Below are positions 59,260-64,000 of a stretch of DNA of 64,000 bases, piece by piece (position 1 is the first letter of the stretch; each line of letters starts with the position of its first letter). The position numbers and the translations under genes were made by a program. The notes under the pieces are model-generated. The model was not told where the DNA came from. It searched no databases and saw only the letters and a program-made list of their open reading frames with translations. This stretch comes from Lobosporangium transversale (Eukaryota; Mortierellomycota; Mortierellomycetes; Mortierellales; Mortierellaceae). Location of the stretch: positions 62,001-126,000 of the forward strand of contig NW_019029012.1 of NCBI RefSeq assembly GCF_002105155.1. The letters are read 5' to 3'.

Positions 59260-62200
59260 TTATTCACTCCCATTTTTGCCAAACAAATCCAGAGTGGTTA
59301 AAGATCTGCTGGTCTTGAGTGTCTTGAACAGCGTCAGAACTCCTTCATCACCAATTGGATTCCCATTCAAGTACAAAGCAGTCAATGTCGTGTTGCTCAT
59401 GAGTGCCTCTGACAGTGCCCGGGCTCCTTTATCCCCAATTGAGTTGTCCCACAAGTCCAGAATGGTCAAAGCTATGTTGGTTATTAGTGCCTCTGACAAT
59501 GCCTGAGCTCCTTTATCTCCAATTGAGTTGCTTGTCAGGTCCACTGTGGTCAAAGTCTTGTTGACCTTGAGTGCATATGACAATGCAACGGCACCTTCAT
59601 CTCCAATTGCGTTGCCCGTTAAGCTCAGAGTGGTCAAAGAGGTATTGGTCTTGAGTGCTTTTGACAGTGCAAGAACTCCTTCATCCTCAATAAGATTGTA
59701 GGTCAAGTTCATAACGGTCAAAACCGTGTTAGTCTCGAGCGCCTCTGAGAGTGCAGTAGCCCCTTCAACTTTGATTGAGTTGCCCTCCAAGTCCATAATG
59801 ATTATAGTCTTGTTGACCTTAAGAACCTCTGACAGTGCAAGTGCTCCTTCATTCCCAATAGAGTTATACCCCCACCTCAAGGTGGTCAAAGTCGTATTGG
59901 TCCTGAGCGCCTCTGACAGTGCAAGGACCCCTATATCCCCAATTGAGCTGTCCCATAAGTCCGAAGTGGTTAAAGATGCGTTGGCTATGAGTGCCTCGGA
60001 CAGTGCAAGAGCTCTCTCATCCCAAATTGAGCTGCCCTTCAAATCCAAAGTGGTTAAAGTTGTGTTGGTCTTAAGTGCATCTGATAGTACAAGTACCCCT
60101 TTAATCCCAATTTTGTTGCTCACCAAGTACAAAGCAGTCAATGTCGTATTGCTCATGAGTGCCTCTGACAGTGCTCGGGCTCCTTCATCCCCAATTGAGT
60201 TGTCCACCAAGTCCAAAGTGGTTAAAGCTGTGTTGGCTTTGAGCGCCTCTGACAGTGCCAGCACCCCTTTAATCCTAATTTCGTTATTCATCAAGTTCAA
60301 GGTGGTTAAAGTTGCATTGGTCTTGAGCGCCTCTGACAGCGCAAGAGCTCCTTCGTCTCCAATTGAGTTGCTTGTCAGGTCTAAAGTGCTTAAAGTTCTG
60401 TTGGTTGTAAGTCCTATTGAGAGTGCAATAGCCTCCCTTTCCCCAATAGCATTGTTTGTCAAGTTCAGAGTGGTTAAAGTTGTATTAAATTTCAGTGCCT
60501 CTGACAGTGCGAGAACTCCTTCATCCCCAAACGAGTTGTTCATCAATTTCAAAGTGGTTAAAGTTGTATTGGTCTTGAGTGCCTCTGACAGTGCCAGAGC
60601 TCCTTCCTTCCCAATTAAGATGTCCAAGTCCAAAGTGGTTAAAGTTGCGTTGGTCTTGAGTGCTTCTGACAGTGCAAGAGCTCCTCCATCTCTGATTGGT
60701 TTATACCCCAACATCAAAGTGGCCAAAGTCGTATTGATCCTACGTTCCACTGACATCTCAAGAGCATCCTTCTCATTAATGCTGTTTGTTAAGTCCAGGG
60801 AGGTTAAAGTTTTGATGATATTGGGTGTCGCAGACGGTGCCAGAGCTACTTCCATCTTAATACAGTTATATGTCAAGTCTAGAGTGGTTAATGTTGTGTT
60901 GGTCTTGAGTGCCTCTGACAGTGCCAGAGCTCCTTTATCCTTAATGTTGTTGTGTGCCAAGGCCAGACTGGTTAAAGTTGTGTTGATCTTGAGTGCCTCT
61001 GACAGTGCCAGAGCTCCTTCATCCGTAATGTCGTTGTGTGCCAAGTCTAGAGTGGTTAAAGTTGTGTTGGTCTTGAGTGCCTCTGACAGTACCAGAGCTC
61101 CTTCATCCGTAATCTTGTTCTGTGTCAACTCTAGAGTGGTTAATGTTGTGTTGGTCTTGAGTGCCTCTGACAGTACCAAAGCTCCTTCATCCTCAATATA
61201 GTTGTGTGCCAAGGCCAGACTGGTTAAAGTTGTGTTGGTCTTGAGTGCCTCTGACAGTGCCAGAGCTCCTTCATCCTTAATAAAGTTGTGTGCCAAGTCT
61301 AGAGTAGTTAATGTTGTGTTGGTCTTGAGTGCCTCTGACAGTACCAGAGCTCCTTCATCCGTAATCTTGTTCTGTGCCAACTCTAGAGTGGTTAATGTTG
61401 TGTTGGTCTTGAGTGCCTCTGACAGTGCCAGAGCTCCTTTATCCTTAATGTTGTTATGTGCCAAGGCTAGACTGGTTAAAGTTGTGTTGATCTTGAGTGC
61501 CTCTGACAGTGCCAGAGCTCCTTCATCCGTAATATAGTTATGTGCCAAGTCTAGAGTGGCTAAAGTTGTGTTGGTCTTGAGTGCCTTTGACAGTGCCAAA
61601 GCTCCTTCATCCTCAATATAGTTGTGTGCCAAGGCCAGACTGGTTAAAGTTGTGTTGGTCTTGAGTGCCTCTGACAGTGCCAGAGCTCCTTCATCCATAA
61701 TGTCGTTGTGTGCCAAGTCTAGAGTGATTAAAGTTGCGTTGGTCTTGAGTGCCTCTGACAGTGCCAGAGCTCCTTCCTCCTTAATATAGTTATGTGCCAA
61801 GTCTAGAGCGGTTAAAGTTGTGTTGGTCTTGAGTGCCTCTGACAGTGCCAGAGCTCCTTCATCCTTAATATAGGTATGTGCCAAGTCTAGAGTGGTTAAA
61901 GTTGTGTTGGTCTTGAGTGCCTCTGACAGTGCCAGAGCTCCTTCATCCTTAATATAGTTATGTGCCAAGTCTAGAGCGGTTAAAGTTGTGTTGGTCTTGA
62001 GTGCCTCTGACAGTGCCAGAGCTCCTTCATCCGTAATGTCGTTGTGTGCCAAGTCTAGAGTGATTAAAGTTGCGTTGCTCTTGAGTATCTCTGACAGTGC
62101 TAGAGCTCCTTCCTCCTTAATATAGTTATGTGCCAAGTCTAGAGCGGTTAAAGTTGTGTTGGTCTTGAGTGCCTCTGACAGTGCCAGAGCTCCTTCATCC

Positions 62201-63996
62201 TTAATAAAGTTGTGTGCCAAGTCTAGAGTAGTTAATGTTGTGTTGGTCTTGAGTGCCTCTGACAGTACCAGAGCTCCTTCATCCGTAATCTTGTTCTGTG
62301 CCAACTCTAGAGTGGTTAATGTTGTGTTGGTCTTGAGTGCCTCTGACAGTGCCAGAGCTCCTTTATCCTTAATGTTGTTGTTTGCCAAGACCAGACTGGT
62401 TAAAGTTGTGTTGATTTTGAGTGCCTCTGACAGTACAAGAGCTCGTTCATCCCCAATGAATTTTTTACGAAAGTCCAACCTGGTCAGTGTCGTGCTCTTT
62501 GACAGCATCAGAGCTACTTTTTTCGCATACGAACTACACTCCATGCCCAGAATGGTCGAAGTTGTGTTGACCTTAAGTGCCTCCGACAGTTCAATAGCCC
62601 CTCTTTCCCCAATTGGGTTGCTCGATAAGTCCAGAGTGGTTAAAGTTCTGTTGGATTCGAGTACCGATGACAGCATCGTTGCCGCTTCATCTCCAATAAA
62701 GTTGTTCATCAAGTCCAGAGTGGTTAAAGTTCTGTTGGATAAGAGTGCCTTTGACAGTTCAATAGCCCCTTCACTCCCAATAAAGTTATTCATCAAGTCC
62801 AGAGTGGTCAAAGTTGTGTTGGTCATAAGTACCTCAGACAGTGCACGAGCTCCTTCATACCTAATTGAGTTTCCAGCCAAGCTCAAAGTGCTTAAAGTTA
62901 TGTTGGCCTTAAGTGCCTCTGAGAGTGCAAGCACCCCCTTATCCCTAATTTTGTTGCCCGTCAAGTCCAAAGTGCTTAAAGTGCCGTTGATCTGAAGTGC
63001 TATTGAGAGTGAACTAGCCCCATCAGATTCAATTAAGTTACCCGTCAAGTTCAAGGTGATTAAAGTTTTGTTGATCTTAAGCGCCACTGAGAGTACACCA
63101 GTCCCTTTATCCCCAATTAAGTTGTCCGTCAAGTCCAAAGTGCTTAAAGCTCTGTTAGCCATAAGTGCCTCAGATAGTGCACGAACTCCTTCATGCCCAA
63201 TTGAGTTTCTCGTCAAGTTCAGAGTGGTTAAAGTTTTGTTGATCTTAAGTGCCTTTGAGAGTACATGAGTCCCTTCATCCCCAATTGAGTTGCCCGTCAA
63301 GTCCAAAGCGCTTAAAGCTCTGTTGGTCTCAAGCGCCTTTGACAGTGCAAGGGCTCCTTCCTTCCCAACTGAGCTGTCTGTTAAGTCTAACATAGTTAAG
63401 GTTGTATTATTTTTGAGTTCTTCTGATAGTGCACGAACTGCTTCCTCTCCAATCGAGCTGTCTGTCAAGGCTAAAGCGGTGAAATAGCTGATAGTCTTAA
63501 GCGTCCCGGGAAATTTAGAGGGCGCTCCCTTCCCAATTAAGCTATTCTTCAAGCCCAAGGCGAGTAAAGCTGCTTTGGTCTTGAGTGGGCTTCCAGGTAC
63601 TTGAGATACACTTGCTACGTTGCTCCAAGGGCTTATCTCAATGGTTAAGTTATGAGGGTGCGGTGGTGTCTCGGGTCGTAGAGCGGAATCTTTTATGAAA
63701 TTTGATGGTAGAACAATATGAATCATTTTCATATTTTTAAGTCTCATGATGCGAGCAAGTATTTCATATCGCATGGATCTTTTGAGTAGTGGCCGGTTGA
63801 TGCCTTCTTGAAACGATCCAAGTTCAAGCCTAAGAATCGATACACTTGACTTCTTTAGTGCATACTCAAATGCTTTAAGTTCAGTCTTGGTCCAGTCACA
63901 GCTGAGTGTGATATCCAGTTCATAAACACAGCTTATCTCGGTCAGGGCTTTGAAGAAGTATTTCGCTTCAGTCCTTGATTCCAATACGTAAACCAA
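59260..63996 (-). CDS. LRR4: giant RNI-type LRR protein, 5' end outside the window
   Basis: An uninterrupted frame of more than 1570 codons enters from the right edge and stops at 59260. Its first ~110 residues match the end of the family's central module (YELDITLSCDWTKTELKAF, SSVSILRLELGSFQEGIN). About 50 LRRs of 28 residues follow, with consensus LTTLDLAHNYIKDEGALALS. Repeats roughly 15-33 are near-identical and form a higher-order array (60890-62430). By analogy with LRR1-3, the missing 5' part should hold the remaining central module, a coiled-coil-like stretch and the 206-bp first exon. About fifty LRRs without stops implies selection for an open frame. A horseshoe or superhelical binding surface is expected; no ligand is known. 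It is the neighbour of channel B, as LRR2 and LRR3 are of channel A. Confidence 0.85.
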   Translation of the reverse strand: MVYVLESRTEAKYFFKALTEISCVYELDITLSCDWTKTELKAFEYALKKSSVSILRLELGSFQEGINRPLLKRSMRYEILARIMRLKNMKMIHIVLPSNFIKDSALRPETPPHPHNLTIEISPWSNVASVSQVPGSPLKTKAALLALGLKNSLIGKGAPSKFPGTLKTISYFTALALTDSSIGEEAVRALSEELKNNTTLTMLDLTDSSVGKEGALALSKALETNRALSALDLTGNSIGDEGTHVLSKALKINKTLTTLNLTRNSIGHEGVRALSEALMANRALSTLDLTDNLIGDKGTGVLSVALKINKTLITLNLTGNLIESDGASSLSIALQINGTLSTLDLTGNKIRDKGVLALSEALKANITLSTLSLAGNSIRYEGARALSEVLMTNTTLTTLDLMNNFIGSEGAIELSKALLSNRTLTTLDLMNNFIGDEAATMLSSVLESNRTLTTLDLSSNPIGERGAIELSEALKVNTTSTILGMECSSYAKKVALMLSKSTTLTRLDFRKKFIGDERALVLSEALKINTTLTSLVLANNNIKDKGALALSEALKTNTTLTTLELAQNKITDEGALVLSEALKTNTTLTTLDLAHNFIKDEGALALSEALKTNTTLTALDLAHNYIKEEGALALSEILKSNATLITLDLAHNDITDEGALALSEALKTNTTLTALDLAHNYIKDEGALALSEALKTNTTLTTLDLAHTYIKDEGALALSEALKTNTTLTALDLAHNYIKEEGALALSEALKTNATLITLDLAHNDIMDEGALALSEALKTNTTLTSLALAHNYIEDEGALALSKALKTNTTLATLDLAHNYITDEGALALSEALKINTTLTSLALAHNNIKDKGALALSEALKTNTTLTTLELAQNKITDEGALVLSEALKTNTTLTTLDLAHNFIKDEGALALSEALKTNTTLTSLALAHNYIEDEGALVLSEALKTNTTLTTLELTQNKITDEGALVLSEALKTNTTLTTLDLAHNDITDEGALALSEALKINTTLTSLALAHNNIKDKGALALSEALKTNTTLTTLDLTYNCIKMEVALAPSATPNIIKTLTSLDLTNSINEKDALEMSVERRINTTLATLMLGYKPIRDGGALALSEALKTNATLTTLDLDILIGKEGALALSEALKTNTTLTTLKLMNNSFGDEGVLALSEALKFNTTLTTLNLTNNAIGEREAIALSIGLTTNRTLSTLDLTSNSIGDEGALALSEALKTNATLTTLNLMNNEIRIKGVLALSEALKANTALTTLDLVDNSIGDEGARALSEALMSNTTLTALYLVSNKIGIKGVLVLSDALKTNTTLTTLDLKGSSIWDERALALSEALIANASLTTSDLWDSSIGDIGVLALSEALRTNTTLTTLRWGYNSIGNEGALALSEVLKVNKTIIIMDLEGNSIKVEGATALSEALETNTVLTVMNLTYNLIEDEGVLALSKALKTNTSLTTLSLTGNAIGDEGAVALSYALKVNKTLTTVDLTSNSIGDKGAQALSEALITNIALTILDLWDNSIGDKGARALSEALMSNTTLTALYLNGNPIGDEGVLTLFKTLKTSRSLTTLDLFGKNGSE
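60890..62430 (-). repeat. Near-identical 84-bp tandem repeats inside LRR4
   Basis: Units of 84 bp share long identical DNA stretches such as GTTGTGTTGGTCTTGAGTGC and CTCTGACAGTGCCAGAGCTC. A multi-unit block (units with NNIKDKG, then AQNKITDEG, then AHNFIKDEG) occurs twice and partly a third time, showing expansion by unequal exchange of several units at once. Outside this interval the LRR4 units are clearly more diverged. Confidence 0.9.
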
Positions 63997-64000
63997 TTTA

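Noticed and set aside
60890..62430. CRISPR-like regular repeats
   Set aside because: The 84-bp periodicity is coding (28-residue LRRs), there are no unique spacers, and the DNA is fungal.
59726..62995. Long plus-strand open frames (up to 491 residues) rich in VVLVLSASDSARAPSS
   Set aside because: They are the antisense of the LRR4 repeats. The 84-bp unit is a multiple of three, so a frame that is open in one unit stays open in all. The same happens opposite LRR1, LRR2 and LRR3.
1..64000. tRNA and rRNA genes
   Set aside because: I scanned by eye for B-box-like GGTTCGA sequences on both strands; the hits (e.g. 30198, 50617) lie in coding exons of LRR2 and RPAP2. A tRNAscan run would be decisive.

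Overview
The window is eukaryotic and most likely from a fungus of the Mortierellomycotina (Mortierella/Linnemannia-like). Evidence: genes split by short GT-AG introns (two GC-AG), a fungal-only Ecl1 zinc protein, a Sal1/SCaMC-type mitochondrial carrier, Crinkler-type proteins, large leucine-rich-repeat (LRR) and WD40/ion-channel families of a kind I associate with early-diverging fungi, and very many long A or T homopolymers in introns and spacers. Species assignment is inference.

Layout. 0.9-1.7 kb: HINT3-like HIT protein. 1.9-11 kb: an accessory island with a decayed PIF/Harbinger-type transposase and its accessory ORF, a Crinkler gene with an apparent frame break, a heavily decayed second Crinkler-like gene and a third Crinkler tail fragment. 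Two inverted copies of a ~90-bp palindrome-rich repeat lie at its edges. 12.5-22.6 kb: ordinary core genes (GEP4 mitochondrial PGP phosphatase, a DUF1772 membrane protein, a low-complexity Gln/His/Ser-rich protein, a Ca2+-binding mitochondrial carrier). 23.6-42 kb: LRR1, LRR2, channel A and LRR3, all on the minus strand. 43.2-51.4 kb: core genes again (Ecl1, adenylosuccinate synthase, RPAP2/Rtr1). 52-64 kb: channel B and giant LRR4, also minus strand; LRR4 runs off the right edge.

The most interesting content is the two interspersed families. The LRR proteins share an exactly 206-bp first exon, a phase-2 intron, a charged coiled-coil-like stretch, a conserved ~300-residue central module of unknown function, and then 7 to about 50 LRRs of the ribonuclease-inhibitor type. 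The channel proteins fuse an N-terminal WD40-like region to a conserved linker and a six-helix, TRP-like ion-transport domain ending in a coiled coil. The two channel genes have the same exon plan, and in the exons compared (1,610 and 213 bp) identical lengths; their WD40-like parts look more diverged than their linker and channel parts.

Segmental duplication is visible directly. The last two exons of the mitochondrial carrier, with their intron, occur as a broken fragment beside LRR3, mirroring the intact carrier beside LRR1. A repeat-rich LRR family and sensor-like channels, duplicated and interspersed, suggest a rapidly evolving recognition (immune or allorecognition-like) locus; that functional reading is inference only.
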